From positions 28,316 through 92,315 of the forward strand of contig JAAVHZ010000051.1 of the NCBI GenBank assembly GCA_014799465.1: a stretch of 64,000 bases of DNA, written 5' to 3'. Positions 34,325 through 43,851 of this stretch are shown piece after piece. The notes beneath the pieces are model-generated. The model searched no databases and was not told the DNA's origin. It saw only the letters and a program-made list of their open reading frames with translations. Each line of letters begins with the position of its first letter. Position 1 is the first letter of the stretch. Source of the stretch: Lachnospiraceae bacterium (GTDB lineage: Bacteria > Bacillota > Clostridia > Lachnospirales > Lachnospiraceae). Both the position numbers and the translations under genes were made by a program.

Positions 34325-34387
34325 TAGAAAATATAAAAAGTAATAGTTCATGCTTATCCTAAATAATTTCTTTAGGAGGTACAACAC

Positions 34388-34666
34388 ATGAACTATATTA
34401 ATGCAAAAGATATATTGCCAATGGAGATAATTAAGCAGATACAATGCTATGTAGATGGTCAGATTATCTATATCCCTAAATCGGAACCTAAGAAGAAAGG
34501 ACGAAAGGTTGATACTTTGGCAAAAAGAGAACTATCTATACGAAATGCAAATATCTACATAGAATATATTAGTGGGATTTCAATTAAACAACTCTCTCAA
34601 AAGTATTTTCTTGTGGAAAAAAGTATTCAAAGAATTATAAGGCAGGAAAAAACAAAGAACTTATAA
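34388..34666 (+). CDS. CD3324 family protein
   Basis: A 92-residue protein beginning MNYINAKDILPMEIIKQIQ, with DGQIIYIPKSE and a C-terminal helix-turn-helix-like ISIKQLSQKYFLVEKSIQRI. This is the CD3324 pattern of Clostridia; a DNA-binding role is plausible but unproven. TTTAGGAGG lies 9 nt upstream. It ends in its own terminator. Confidence 0.85.
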   Translation: MNYINAKDILPMEIIKQIQCYVDGQIIYIPKSEPKKKGRKVDTLAKRELSIRNANIYIEYISGISIKQLSQKYFLVEKSIQRIIRQEKTKNL

Positions 34667-34672
34667 TAAAGA

Positions 34673-34705
34673 GATGTGCCATGTAAAAAATGTGGCACAT
34701 CTTTT
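34673..34705 (+). terminator. Rho-independent terminator of the CD3324 gene
   Basis: Arms GATGTGCCA (34673-34681) and TGGCACATC (34693-34701) with an 11-nt loop, then TTTT. It lies 6 nt after the CD3324 stop and overlaps the first codons of the following acetyltransferase frame. Confidence 0.88.
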
Positions 34706-35142
34706 ACTATAAATTCAAAGTGCTCCCATATCAACCGCTATCTTTTGATGAAGTAAAAGAAAATCTTGAATGGCGCATAGGTACAGATGAAATGATTGCT
34801 GTTGAATTGAAAACTTCGCACAAAATGATTGGAAATGTATATATGGGAAAACGTGACTTTGAAGCACTTGAAATAGGATATGTATTTAATCAAAATTACT
34901 GGGGAAATGGTTACGCTGCTGAGAGCTGCAAAGCTTTAATCCAACAGGCATTTTCAAATGGCGTGCATAGGATATATGCAGAATGTGACCCCAACAATAA
35001 GAACTCATGGAAATTACTTGAAGCGTTAGGATTTCAGCGTGAAGCCCATTTTAGAAAAAATGTATATTTCTGGAAAGATGAAAATGAAAAAGCGATTTGG
35101 AAAGATACATATGTATATGCCAAATTAAATGATAACACGTAA
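34690..35142 (+). pseudogene. 5'-truncated GNAT (RimJ/RimL-like) N-acetyltransferase
   Basis: About 150 codons covering most of a GNAT domain: YQPLSFDEVKENLEWRIG, IGYVFNQNYWGNGYAAESCK (acetyl-CoA loop region), ECDPNNKNSWKLLEALGF and FRKNVYFWKDE. The first roughly 35 residues of the family (the ...TERLxLR strand) are missing. The only upstream ATG (34690) lies inside the CD3324 terminator, has no ribosome site, and is preceded at once by a stop codon. It is probably a remnant, although the rest is undamaged, so the loss looks recent. Confidence 0.7.
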
Positions 35143-35189
35143 ATAAATTCTCATTTGTGGAACTGTAGATAGTTAAAAACGGAACAACC

Positions 35190-35231
35190 GCCGTACATAC
35201 AGAATGTGTATTCCATGCGTACCCCTACGGC
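35190..35231. other. Intergenic inverted repeat of unknown role
   Basis: CCGTA near 35191 and TACGG near 35226 pair across a segment with further short complementary blocks. It is GC-richer than the flanks. No gene was seen between 35143 and 35351. Confidence 0.3.
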
Positions 35232-35297
35232 TGTGATGGTGTATTTTTCCCTGCCTCACGCATCATAGACAGATTTTATGATGTTTCTGTCTGCATA

Positions 35298-35335
35298 TTT
35301 AGTAGCTTTAATCCAATTGAATTAAAGCTACTAAA
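35298..35335. terminator. Bidirectional terminator hairpin
   Basis: Perfect 15-bp arms TTTAGTAGCTTTAAT (35298-35312) and ATTAAAGCTACTAAA (35321-35335) around an 8-nt loop. It lies 16 bp beyond the stop of the minus-strand gene at 35352 and is followed by AT-rich DNA on both sides. Confidence 0.7.
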
Positions 35336-35351
35336 TTTTAATCTCTTAAAA

Positions 35352-35657
35352 TCATTTCATTGACATCTCTGCATACATTATATCCACTTCTAAATCCAGT
35401 TTGGGATATTTCTCTTGTAGCCTTTTTAATGCTTCTATAAATTTTTGACTCTGAAAAATCCATGAAATATCTTCGAATATAGGACTCAACCAATACACTT
35501 CATTCTCATTACAACTATTTATAAATTCAATAGTTTCATCCACATTTATGCTCATTTCTTTTGTCAAAAGTTTCCAATAATCTTCAATTCTCGGATCATT
35601 TGGATCCAGTTTCTCAAGCTCTTTTACCAATCCTCTAATTTTCATTTCATTAATCAT
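35352..35657 (-). CDS. Small acidic helical protein, unknown
   Basis: A 101-residue protein, mostly helical, with LVKELEKLDPNDPRIEDYWK and a tryptophan-containing VYWLSPIFEDISWIF stretch. A GTAGGAGGC site precedes the ATG. It resembles in size and composition the small immunity proteins of polymorphic toxin loci, but no family was recognised. Confidence 0.65.
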   Translation of the reverse strand: MINEMKIRGLVKELEKLDPNDPRIEDYWKLLTKEMSINVDETIEFINSCNENEVYWLSPIFEDISWIFQSQKFIEALKRLQEKYPKLDLEVDIMYAEMSMK

Positions 35658-35769
35658 AATCCGCCTCCTACGGTTGTCTTAAATTATCTGGTATTATTGT
35701 TCCAATGCCATCAAATTGCTCATTTTTTATTACACCTACTCTAACCTGTTATCATATGTCTTAATATCA

Positions 35770-36312
35770 TTAATCCTTAATCGACTCTCCCAGCTCATAA
35801 GCCTCTTTAAGTGCCGGATGGTCCTTCATGTCACCAATATCTTTTACTCCCCTAACAAGTACCATTCCCGCATCTTCTAAATGAAAGTAATTTAAAATCA
35901 ACTGATATTGTACTTTTACCGCATCAAACAATTCCGGAAGTGTAGCAGCCCCAACTAAAAGTAAAGCAAGCTTTTTAACATGGAACTCATTCCTAAGCGG
36001 AGTATGTAACCTGTCCACAACCGCTTTAAGTTGTGCACTTATTCCATAAAAATACACCGGTGATGCGGCTACAATAATATCAGCATCTGCCAATTTTCTA
36101 TAGATTAGCTCCATATCATCTTTTTGAAAACACTTGTGGTTCTCTCTTGAAAAGCACGTATTACAGCCAATACAAGGATTGACCTTATAATCTGCCACCG
36201 AAACCAGTTCAACATCATTGTTTTTTTCTGCACCATCCGCAAAAGCCCTCGCTAATAAATCAGTATTTCCTTTCTTTCTGACACTGCCAACTAATACTAC
36301 AATTTTACACAT
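35770..36312 (-). CDS. Flavodoxin-fold NADPH-dependent FMN reductase-like protein
   Basis: A 180-residue protein. The FMN-binding loop GSVRKKGNTDLL (9-20), the cysteine set CIGCNTCF at about 47-54 and the SPVYFYGISAQLKAVVDR block are those of the iron-sulfur flavoprotein/flavodoxin family. The cysteines may bind a cluster, though spacing is partly unlike the classical Isf type. Likely a redox enzyme. It is followed after the upstream methyltransferase by 25 bp and so is probably co-transcribed with it. Confidence 0.85.
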   Translation of the reverse strand: MCKIVVLVGSVRKKGNTDLLARAFADGAEKNNDVELVSVADYKVNPCIGCNTCFSRENHKCFQKDDMELIYRKLADADIIVAASPVYFYGISAQLKAVVDRLHTPLRNEFHVKKLALLLVGAATLPELFDAVKVQYQLILNYFHLEDAGMVLVRGVKDIGDMKDHPALKEAYELGESIKD

Positions 36313-36337
36313 TCATCAAAACCTCCTGCCTGTCATG

Positions 36338-37009
36338 CTAATACTTTATTCCATATACGCCAACCTGCATATTTGAAATCCAAAATATTTCCGCCACATC
36401 GAATCCTGCCAAATTAAGAATTTCCAAATGTTCAGTTATTGTAATCGGAAAATAATCAACACCAAACCTGTTAATGTGTTGCTGACATTCTTTAATTCCC
36501 CTTCTTTGATGTAATTGATATGCTTTCCATTTTTCTAATCCGAGGTGTTTTCCATCGTCAGTATATGGCATAAAATTCTCAAATGCTATATAAATTCCAT
36601 TATGCTTTAATGCTGAATAATATTTTTTTAATACATCAATTTTCTGCTTCTTATGGAAAAAATGATTCACCAAAATTGCTGTTACTACATCAAATTCTTC
36701 CTCATAAGATATATCCATTATACTACAAATATTAAACTCTGTTCTTGTATCAGCAAACCGCTCCTTTGCAATATTTATCATATTTTCCGACGAATCAACA
36801 AATGTGAATCTTTTAATGTCTATAGCAGAAAATGCCACATCTGCCATTTTACCTATTCCACATCCTACATCCAGCCATGATATGTTTTGTTGACCATGTG
36901 CTTTAACCAAATCAACTGTATTCTTGTAAAGTTCCTCATAGTATGGAATTACCTGCATAATTTTTTTATCATATTCCATTGAATCAAACGCCGAATTATT
37001 ATCTGCCAA
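36338..37009 (-). CDS. Class I SAM-dependent methyltransferase
   Basis: A 223-residue enzyme. Motif I WLDVGCGIGKMA, motif II FVDSSENMINIAKERF and the EFDVVTAILVNHFFHK block mark a small-molecule type methyltransferase. The likely start is a TTG at 37009, 8 nt after AGGAGG; GTG and TTG codons at 37018 and 37015 are too close to the site. Substrate unknown. Confidence 0.85.
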   Translation of the reverse strand: MADNNSAFDSMEYDKKIMQVIPYYEELYKNTVDLVKAHGQQNISWLDVGCGIGKMADVAFSAIDIKRFTFVDSSENMINIAKERFADTRTEFNICSIMDISYEEEFDVVTAILVNHFFHKKQKIDVLKKYYSALKHNGIYIAFENFMPYTDDGKHLGLEKWKAYQLHQRRGIKECQQHINRFGVDYFPITITEHLEILNLAGFDVAEIFWISNMQVGVYGIKY

Positions 37010-37055
37010 ACACAACACCTCCTATTCTATGCCGTTAATTGCATGCAAGAAGATA

Positions 37056-37814
37056 CTACATATCTTCCATTAGCTTTACAATATCCTTTCCTATTATCTT
37101 TTCATATATCAACTGATTTTTCAGTTGATTTCTTCTTGTAACAGAATACCTCAGCCTGTCCGCCGTTGCATTCATCAAGAACTCCTCCTCAGCCGTAAGC
37201 CCTGCCTTATGAGTTGAATTTATAAGTTCATAAACACTTTCTGCCCATTTTATTATGGCATCTGCATTTTCATCTATATAACTTTCCACTTGATTTTTTG
37301 AAGGAAAATTGCCATCACAATAATCTGATACTATTTTTATAAATGCAATCTGACTTGTCTTTACAAACCTTATTGCACCTTCATACACACCGGCTGCCTC
37401 CATATCCGCAAGGCACTCGCCTTTTCCTTTTCCGTCATGCACTGCATTATTATATGTTATTACCTGATACTCTTCAAAAGGTGACTTATATATCATATCG
37501 GGATAATATTTCCTGCCATTATATTCAGACTTTATCATATTACATATTAATGCAGTACCAAAAGGTAAATTTCTGTTTCCCATATATCCGCATATCCCTA
37601 CATTTACAATAAAGTCTTCGGCACTGACACTACCGGAAGCAAGCAGTTCAGTAACCGACATCGCCGAATTGAGCATTCCGTTGCCTGCAACCATTACAGT
37701 ACTGTTTTCATTTTCAAACACATCCATACGTGTGTATGCCGGATTTTTCTTTAAATTCAGTCTGCGGATAAAAGGTACTGCTTCACACTGCAGTGCACAA
37801 ATATAATATATCAT
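37056..37814 (-). CDS. Phosphorylase superfamily nucleosidase (MTA/SAH nucleosidase-like)
   Basis: A 252-residue protein. The start IYYICALQCEAVPFIRRLN, the nucleoside-binding IVNVGICGYMG and the purine-site CLADMEAAGVYEGA (with the M-E-A motif) are those of the PNP/MTAN family. The last 50 residues are an extra helical tail. Family members in Clostridia are often called MTA/SAH nucleosidase or nucleoside phosphorylase; a role in recycling SAH fits the methyltransferase gene beside it. Confidence 0.75.
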   Translation of the reverse strand: MIYYICALQCEAVPFIRRLNLKKNPAYTRMDVFENENSTVMVAGNGMLNSAMSVTELLASGSVSAEDFIVNVGICGYMGNRNLPFGTALICNMIKSEYNGRKYYPDMIYKSPFEEYQVITYNNAVHDGKGKGECLADMEAAGVYEGAIRFVKTSQIAFIKIVSDYCDGNFPSKNQVESYIDENADAIIKWAESVYELINSTHKAGLTAEEEFLMNATADRLRYSVTRRNQLKNQLIYEKIIGKDIVKLMEDM

Positions 37815-37865
37815 GATTCTTCTGTTCTCCTTTGCTTTTAAATATATTATAGCATAATTATGAAA

Positions 37866-37903
37866 TTTAAAAACCCGGTTCACCGATATATCGGCTTTCC
37901 GGG
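37866..37903 (-). terminator. Terminator of the amino acid ABC operon
   Basis: On the minus strand CCCGG, AAAG, a CCGATATATCGG palindrome, TGAA, CCGGG then TTTTT. A stem with a symmetrical internal loop, 16 nt after the binding-protein stop. Confidence 0.8.
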
Positions 37904-37919
37904 AATATTGTACCTTATG

Positions 37920-38777
37920 CTATTTTATAACTCCGCCTTCCACCACAAGACTGTCAGCATCCACACTGTCTCCATATACATCTTTTAGCGTTGCCTCAAA
38001 ATCTGCATGGAAAAATTGTTCATCCGCCAGAGATTTTATCTCATCATTAATCCAATTTAACAATTCGGTATTGCCTTTACGAACCGCCGGAGCTATTGCA
38101 TCTGTGTTTCCCAGTGCTTCCACTCCTACTGCAAATCCCTTATTCCTCATTGCCCATGCAAGCACTTCCGTATTGTCTGTGGAAAATGCATCCGCTCTTC
38201 CATCCAGCAGTGCATCATATGCTTCCTGATATTCATCAAACTTTATAAGATTTATATCTGAATGGTTCTCCGTAAAATAAGTTTCAGCGGTCGTACCCTT
38301 TACAACAATCAGGTTCTTACCTTTCAAGTCATCCGTACATGTAATTAATGCATTTTCCGGTGAAACTATTCCAAGTGCAACCTTCATATATGGCAGGGCG
38401 AAATCAACCTGCTTACTCCTCTCTTCTGTTACCGTAAAATTTGCCAGTATAATATCTACTTTGCCTGACTTTAAATATTCCACGCGGCTTGCAGCCTCTA
38501 CATATGAAAACTCTACATTTTCTTCGCTGCCCAAAAGGTCTTTTGCAATCCTTTTGGCAAAGTATACATCATATCCCTGAACCTCTCCGTTATCATCCAC
38601 ATAACCAAACGGATTTTTATCACTAAATATACCTATTTTTATTACTCCTGATTTCTTAATATCATCTATTGACCTGTCTATATGTTCCTTATTACTTTTA
38701 TCGGTACTTGTGCATCCTGCAATTATTCCTGCCGTTATCCCAAGTAAAAGAAACAATGCTAAAATTCTTTTTTTCAT
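37920..38777 (-). CDS. Amino acid ABC transporter substrate-binding lipoprotein
   Basis: A 285-residue protein. A lipoprotein signal peptide ends at GIIAGC (Cys22). The SBP family 3 signature is seen in [34 protein letters not shown] and [19 protein letters not shown]. The last motif with the Arg that binds the substrate carboxylate is intact. A polar amino acid (cysteine, glutamine or similar) is likely. It overlaps the ATPase gene by 4 bp. Confidence 0.92.
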   Translation of the reverse strand: MKKRILALFLLLGITAGIIAGCTSTDKSNKEHIDRSIDDIKKSGVIKIGIFSDKNPFGYVDDNGEVQGYDVYFAKRIAKDLLGSEENVEFSYVEAASRVEYLKSGKVDIILANFTVTEERSKQVDFALPYMKVALGIVSPENALITCTDDLKGKNLIVVKGTTAETYFTENHSDINLIKFDEYQEAYDALLDGRADAFSTDNTEVLAWAMRNKGFAVGVEALGNTDAIAPAVRKGNTELLNWINDEIKSLADEQFFHADFEATLKDVYGDSVDADSLVVEGGVIK

Positions 38778-39547
38778 ATTTGCCCCCTATCTTGTTTGTC
38801 TACTGTTCCATAATTAAAGCTTTCCAAAAAACGTTTTGCCCTGTCTGTATATGGGTTTTCAAAAAACTGTTCAGGTGCCCCCTCCTCCACTATATATCCT
38901 TTATCCATAAAAATCACTCTGTCAGCAGCCGCCTTTGCAAATCCCAGTTCATGGGTAACTATCACCATAGTCATACCTGACTTTGCAAGTTCAATAACCA
39001 CCTGCAAAACCTCCCTTACCATCTCCGGGTCTAATGCAGCCGTTATCTCATCCAGAAGCAATATCTGAGGATGCATAATAAGTGCCCTGACAATAGCTGC
39101 CCTCTGTTTCTGCCCTCCCGAAAGCTGCCTCGGATAGTCATTTTTCTTATCATATAAATTAACTCTTTTTAAAAGCTGGTCTGCTTCTTTTATTACTTCT
39201 TCTCTTTTTCTCTTCTGAACTTTACATGGTGCCAATATAAGATTCTCCATAATATTCATATTAGGAAATAAATCATAGCTTTGAAACACCATACCAATCT
39301 TTTCCCTTAGTTCATATATCTTACGTTTTTCCCTCTCATAATTTTCGCCATATAACTTCATTGTCCCTGCGTCAATATTTTCCAGACGGTTCAGACACCT
39401 TAAAAATGTACTTTTACCACATCCTGACGGACCTATAATCACTACTACCTCTCCCTTTTCTATCGAAAAAGATATATCGTTCAGAACAGGCTCACCCGGC
39501 ACAAATGATTTTTTCAAATGCTCTACTTCCAATACTTTTTCCGCCAT
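38774..39547 (-). CDS. Polar amino acid ABC transporter ATP-binding protein
   Basis: A 257-residue ATPase of the GlnQ type: Walker [26 protein letters not shown], signature [15 protein letters not shown], Walker [15 protein letters not shown] and MVIVTHE. The usual P of DEPTSALDP is I-T here. It lies between the second permease and the binding protein in one operon. Confidence 0.94.
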   Translation of the reverse strand: MAEKVLEVEHLKKSFVPGEPVLNDISFSIEKGEVVVIIGPSGCGKSTFLRCLNRLENIDAGTMKLYGENYEREKRKIYELREKIGMVFQSYDLFPNMNIMENLILAPCKVQKRKREEVIKEADQLLKRVNLYDKKNDYPRQLSGGQKQRAAIVRALIMHPQILLLDEITAALDPEMVREVLQVVIELAKSGMTMVIVTHELGFAKAAADRVIFMDKGYIVEEGAPEQFFENPYTDRAKRFLESFNYGTVDKQDRGQI

Positions 39548-39564
39548 ATATTAATCTCCATTCC

Positions 39565-40239
39565 TTACTTATATTCTGCATATCTCTTTTCTATCAATGT
39601 TGATAATCTTGAAAACGGAAAACAGATTACAAAATACATTATAAATATCAATCCATATACCCACAGTGCCGCTGCAGGTGCTGTATATCTGGAAGAATCT
39701 ATAATCTGCTTTCCAACCTTTACCACCTCAACCACACCAATCAGTACTACCAGTGATGTGGTCTTTATCATCCTTGTAAGCAGATTAATTGTTGATGGCA
39801 ACATTCTTCTGACTATCTGCGGAATAATTATATATAAATATACCTGCCTTTTTTTCAACCCTATGGCATATCCACTCTCATACTGATGTTTGGGAATGGA
39901 TACCAATGCACTCCTAACCAAATCTCCCATCTCCGCCGTTCCCCAAAATGTAAATACAATTACCGCTGCATATTCACCCGAAAAATCTATTCCTAAATGC
40001 TTCGCTGCTCCAAAATATACCAAAAACAGCAATACAAGCTGTGGCATAATACGTACAATTTCAAGATAAAATCTGCAAAATGCTTTTACAAACCTGTTCC
40101 GCACATTCATTACCATTCCCATTAAAAATCCCAGAACTAAAGAGAATGCCATTGACAGTAATGCTATTCTTAAAGTCACCCATAATCCCTGACATAATCT
40201 AAGAAAATTTGTACCTTTAAATAACACATCAATCCCCAT
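39565..40239 (-). CDS. Amino acid ABC transporter permease
   Basis: A 224-residue permease of the HisM type with about five membrane segments and the EAA loop (SIPKHQYESGYAIGLKKRQV, then IIIPQIVRRMLPS). The ATG at 40239 overlaps the end of the first permease by 11 bp; a TTG at 40248 lies 7 nt after GGAGG and is an alternative start. Confidence 0.9.
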   Translation of the reverse strand: MGIDVLFKGTNFLRLCQGLWVTLRIALLSMAFSLVLGFLMGMVMNVRNRFVKAFCRFYLEIVRIMPQLVLLFLVYFGAAKHLGIDFSGEYAAVIVFTFWGTAEMGDLVRSALVSIPKHQYESGYAIGLKKRQVYLYIIIPQIVRRMLPSTINLLTRMIKTTSLVVLIGVVEVVKVGKQIIDSSRYTAPAAALWVYGLIFIMYFVICFPFSRLSTLIEKRYAEYK

Positions 40240-40888
40240 ATCCTGCAAACCGCATCCTCCTCTCAATAAAAGTACACAACATTGATACCGGCAATAATAT
40301 AATCAGATATGATATAACAAGCATCAACAATGCTTCATCTGTATTATAGTATATTCCTATTAAATCCTTCGTAATGTACATAAGGTCAGCCAGTGCAACT
40401 GCACTGAATACCGAAGTCTCTTTTATTAAAAATATAATGTTTGCACAAAACGGCGGAACTGAATCAGCTGCCGCCTGCGGAATTATTATATATCGAAATA
40501 TCTGCCTTTTTTTCATTCCAAGACTTAGAGCCGCTTCCGTCTGTATGTGCGAAACATTATCTAACCCCGTCCTGAATGCCTCTGCCATATAACTTCCTCC
40601 AAGAAATGCAAGCCCTATTACGGCACAGCTTTCAGAACTAAGTACAACTCCTGCCTTCGGCAATCCGAAGTATAGGAAAAACAGTTGTATAAGCAGTGGT
40701 GTATTTCTTGATACTTCTATATAACAGCCTACTGCACTGCTTAAAAAAGGAACTTTAAAATACCTTATTATACTGCATATAAACCCGGCTGTAATCGAAA
40801 AAAGTATACCCCAAAATGCTATATATAGTGTAAGTCCCGCCGCCTCTGCATACATTGGAACATGTGCCTTTATAAATACCGTGTCCAC
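40229..40888 (-). CDS. Amino acid ABC transporter permease
   Basis: A 219-residue HisM-type permease with membrane segments from about residue 18 and the EAA loop IQTEAALSLGMKKRQIFRYI then PQAAADSVPP. It starts with GTG, 9 nt after a GGAG site, and is the first gene of the four-gene importer operon (two permeases, ATPase, binding protein). Confidence 0.92.
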   Translation of the reverse strand: MDTVFIKAHVPMYAEAAGLTLYIAFWGILFSITAGFICSIIRYFKVPFLSSAVGCYIEVSRNTPLLIQLFFLYFGLPKAGVVLSSESCAVIGLAFLGGSYMAEAFRTGLDNVSHIQTEAALSLGMKKRQIFRYIIIPQAAADSVPPFCANIIFLIKETSVFSAVALADLMYITKDLIGIYYNTDEALLMLVISYLIILLPVSMLCTFIERRMRFAGYGD

Positions 40889-40963
40889 CTATGACCACTC
40901 CACTTTAGTTTGTTATATTATATTGTCTGCCTGCATGTTTTGTTCCAAATGCAAAATAAAAAC

Positions 40964-40988
40964 CTTGTAAGCATAAATCACTTACAAG
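40964..40988 (-). terminator. Terminator after the small membrane protein gene
   Basis: Arms CTTGTAAG (40964-40971) and CTTACAAG (40981-40988); on the minus strand GTTTTTATTTT follows. It separates the small membrane gene from the importer operon. Confidence 0.75.
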
Positions 40989-41007
40989 ATTTTTGACATA
41001 CTGCTTT

Positions 41008-41286
41008 TCACTTTTTATTATAAATTTTTATAAACTTTACTATAACTTCTATTAATATAATAAATGCAACCGAAATGATAATTACCGAACACAAAGCACT
41101 CTCTTTAAATATAGATATGCCTATAAACAGTATTAAAGATATAACTCCTAAAAAGAAAATAACCAAAAGAAATAATATAGGATATCTGATATACTTACTT
41201 ATTTTTTTATTGCTGCCTACTTCCATTCCGCCTTCAACGAATATTTCCAATATACATTCTATTATAAATTCTAATATAAATTCCAT
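41008..41286 (-). CDS. Small membrane protein, unknown
   Basis: A 92-residue protein. An acidic amphipathic start (MEFILEFIIECILEIFVEGG) is followed by a basic stretch and two membrane segments at about 34-58 and 64-86. GGTGAGG lies upstream of the ATG and a terminator follows the stop, so it is probably a real single gene. No family was recognised. Confidence 0.6.
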   Translation of the reverse strand: MEFILEFIIECILEIFVEGGMEVGSNKKISKYIRYPILFLLVIFFLGVISLILFIGISIFKESALCSVIIISVAFIILIEVIVKFIKIYNKK

Positions 41287-41460
41287 ATCCTCACCTGAGA
41301 CCTTCCGGTTACTACAACTTTACAGACTTATCTTTTATATGATTTTATAATACTTAACTTTCAATTTCAAGCTGTAACTATCAACTAAATGCCATTGATA
41401 TAATTAAAAAAATGCTTTACAATAATGTTGTCTATTTACACTTATTTAAGGAGCCAAATT

Positions 41461-43542
41461 ATGGAAAAAATAATTCTATTTATAGTTGAACTATTATTTG
41501 AAAGAGTACCATTTTCAAAAAAAGCTGAAGATGCAAAGTTTAGAATACAGCAGACATTAGAAAATGAATACATCCGGGAATGTACAACCGAAGAACATTC
41601 TATGACAGTATTGGAAAATGTTATTAAACAAACCCATGATATATATGAAGCCGGAAAACTTGCAGGATACAGCAGAGAAGATATTAATTCAATAGTTAAT
41701 ACACAGGAAATATCAGACCTTAAAAATTTGAAAAAATTAATCAAAAAAAGTAAGCATTATTTAATAATGGAATCAGTGCTTATTATGCTGTTTATCGCTT
41801 CGGTAATCAACCTTATTTGCCATTTTAACCTGTTCAACTTTATTTTCATATCTGCTTATGCATCCATACTGGCAGCCCTTTATGTTTTTTTACATAAAAA
41901 GGAAAAGGTTTTTAAAAAGAAAACAAATTTATTTGAGATTAAGTGCGATGAAGCCGGAAAAAATTATATTCAATCTATGTATGATAAATATTTAAAAAAA
42001 GAAATTAATATGATTTGTGTCTGCTGTTTAATTGGAGCATATATAATTTTTATAAATTTATATTCGATTTTTTCATTAGCTTATAGAATTGAAGATATTA
42101 TACAGCAGCTTTCATTTTATGATTTTCTGATTAGCATTGCTGCTTTTTTAACAATTAAAAATGTTAAATGCTTCAAATTATTCAGCGGTTTTTTTGTAGA
42201 TGAACGCAATAAAAAACTAAAAATGTATATTAAGAAAATCTTAGTTTTTTCTGCAATTTACTGGATGATAGCAATAATAATTATTTTACTTTTGAGAAAT
42301 GCATTTTCTTATGTATATAATATTTTTATGATTGTCGCTATTATTTATGCAATCCTGCTGCTGATACAAAATCTTACTTTTAGAAAACCTTTTGTATTTA
42401 AAAATCTTGTTGTGAATCCGAAAAGAATAGTTACTGTATCTTTGGCTGTTTTACTTCTTATTTCTTATCAGATTATGTCAACGGATACATGGCTTACACA
42501 ATCCTATATCAACACAGTTCCTGCCGTTGAGAGAACTCCTGATGATATTGAATATGATGAGGAGAATGGTATTTATACTATTACAACAGATAAGGAAAAT
42601 TTTAAAATCCTGCAGTTGACCGACATTCATCTTGGCGGCAGTGTTTTTTCCATCTCAAAAGATTTAAAAGCACTGAAAGCCGTCAAAAAGATTATTTATA
42701 CTGCCAAACCCGACTTTGTTGTTGTAACCGGTGACCTTGTTTTCCCAATGGGGATTATGTCATTTTCTCTTAATAACCGTGCACCGGTGATGCAATTTGC
42801 ATCTTTTATGCGAAACACGGGAATACCTTGGGCATTTACCTATGGTAACCATGATACGGAAGCAGTATCTGTTATTACCGACAAACAGTTCGATGATTTA
42901 ATGAAAACACTGTCATACCGTAATTCCCGTAATCTTCTCTATCCATATATTCAGCCCGATATATATGGCAGAAATAATCAGCTAATTGAAATCCGGCATA
43001 ATGACGGCAAATTAATGCAGGCATTGTTTTTATTAGATTCAAATGATTATATTGAAGGTGGCAAAATCAATGAATATGACTATATCCATGATGACCAGGT
43101 TGCCTGGTATGAAAAACAGGTTCAAAAACTGTGCCAAAATGAAGGTTATTTAATTCCGTCAATGCTGTTTTTCCACATTCCGCTTCAGGAATACAAAGAA
43201 GCTTATGAGTTATACGAAAGCGGAAATACAGATGTAAAATATTTTTACGGAAATATTGGTGAAAAAATGATTGATAAAATCTGCTGTTCAAAATATCCCA
43301 GTTCACTGTTTGACACTGCCCAAAGGCTGGGTAGCACAAAAGCAATGTTCTGCGGACATGACCACTATAATAATTTATCCGTAGAATATAAAGGCATCCG
43401 GCTGACTTATGGCTACAGTATTGATTATCTTGCCATGCCGGGAATTGAAGACGATACGGAGCAAAGAGGTGCAACTCTTATAACTATTGACAGAAATGGT
43501 GATTATGTAATTGAACCTTATCGGTTGATAGATACTCCATAA
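41461..43542 (+). CDS. Multi-spanning membrane protein with calcineurin-like phosphoesterase domain
   Basis: A 693-residue protein in three parts: a helical N-terminal region (about 1-90), about seven membrane segments (98-340), and a metallophosphoesterase domain (about 365-690). The phosphoesterase motifs are complete: LQLTDIHLGG, VVVTGDLVF, FTYGNHDTE, FFHIPL and MFCGHDHYN. The domain is most like the Dcr2-type group. The start at 41461 has AGGAG 7 nt upstream. The combination with so many membrane segments is unusual, and the substrate is unknown. Confidence 0.8.
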   Translation: MEKIILFIVELLFERVPFSKKAEDAKFRIQQTLENEYIRECTTEEHSMTVLENVIKQTHDIYEAGKLAGYSREDINSIVNTQEISDLKNLKKLIKKSKHYLIMESVLIMLFIASVINLICHFNLFNFIFISAYASILAALYVFLHKKEKVFKKKTNLFEIKCDEAGKNYIQSMYDKYLKKEINMICVCCLIGAYIIFINLYSIFSLAYRIEDIIQQLSFYDFLISIAAFLTIKNVKCFKLFSGFFVDERNKKLKMYIKKILVFSAIYWMIAIIIILLLRNAFSYVYNIFMIVAIIYAILLLIQNLTFRKPFVFKNLVVNPKRIVTVSLAVLLLISYQIMSTDTWLTQSYINTVPAVERTPDDIEYDEENGIYTITTDKENFKILQLTDIHLGGSVFSISKDLKALKAVKKIIYTAKPDFVVVTGDLVFPMGIMSFSLNNRAPVMQFASFMRNTGIPWAFTYGNHDTEAVSVITDKQFDDLMKTLSYRNSRNLLYPYIQPDIYGRNNQLIEIRHNDGKLMQALFLLDSNDYIEGGKINEYDYIHDDQVAWYEKQVQKLCQNEGYLIPSMLFFHIPLQEYKEAYELYESGNTDVKYFYGNIGEKMIDKICCSKYPSSLFDTAQRLGSTKAMFCGHDHYNNLSVEYKGIRLTYGYSIDYLAMPGIEDDTEQRGATLITIDRNGDYVIEPYRLIDTP

Positions 43543-43612
43543 AACCGTAACAGTTAGTGCAGTCACATCCTATCAAAAGTACCGGAATAAATTCTCTGTA
43601 TAATACATATAA

Positions 43613-43643
43613 GGGCAGAACCGGAAAAAAATCGGCTCTGCCC
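43613..43643 (+). terminator. Terminator after the phosphoesterase gene
   Basis: Arms GGGCAGAACCG (43613-43623) and CGGCTCTGCCC (43633-43643) with an A-rich loop, then ATTTGT. The rest of 43644-43851 shows no feature. Confidence 0.7.
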
Positions 43644-43851
43644 ATTTGTAACTATCAGCATGACAATGTTGCATATTATTATGCTGCAATTCCCGTTTTA
43701 TTTTTATCATAACTCATACTTTAATATTGTGCCATTCCAAAGTTATTATGGGCAATTTACTCCAATTTATTGCCAAAAATTACACATTTCTTCAATATAG
43801 TCATAGTCTGTTCACTCTCGTATCACTCTATATACTACTATATTATTGAAG

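Noticed and set aside
34388..35142. CD3324 and the acetyltransferase as one frameshifted gene
   Set aside because: A clear stop, a complete terminator hairpin and unrelated families separate them.
37866..37903. CCGATATATCGG as another copy of the DUF6440 operator
   Set aside because: It lacks the 3-bp spacer and TTATA flanks and is part of a terminator stem followed by T5.
43067..43474. 135-codon minus-strand frame inside the phosphoesterase gene
   Set aside because: It lies opposite the conserved phosphoesterase motifs and gives a Cys/His-rich product typical of antisense shadows.
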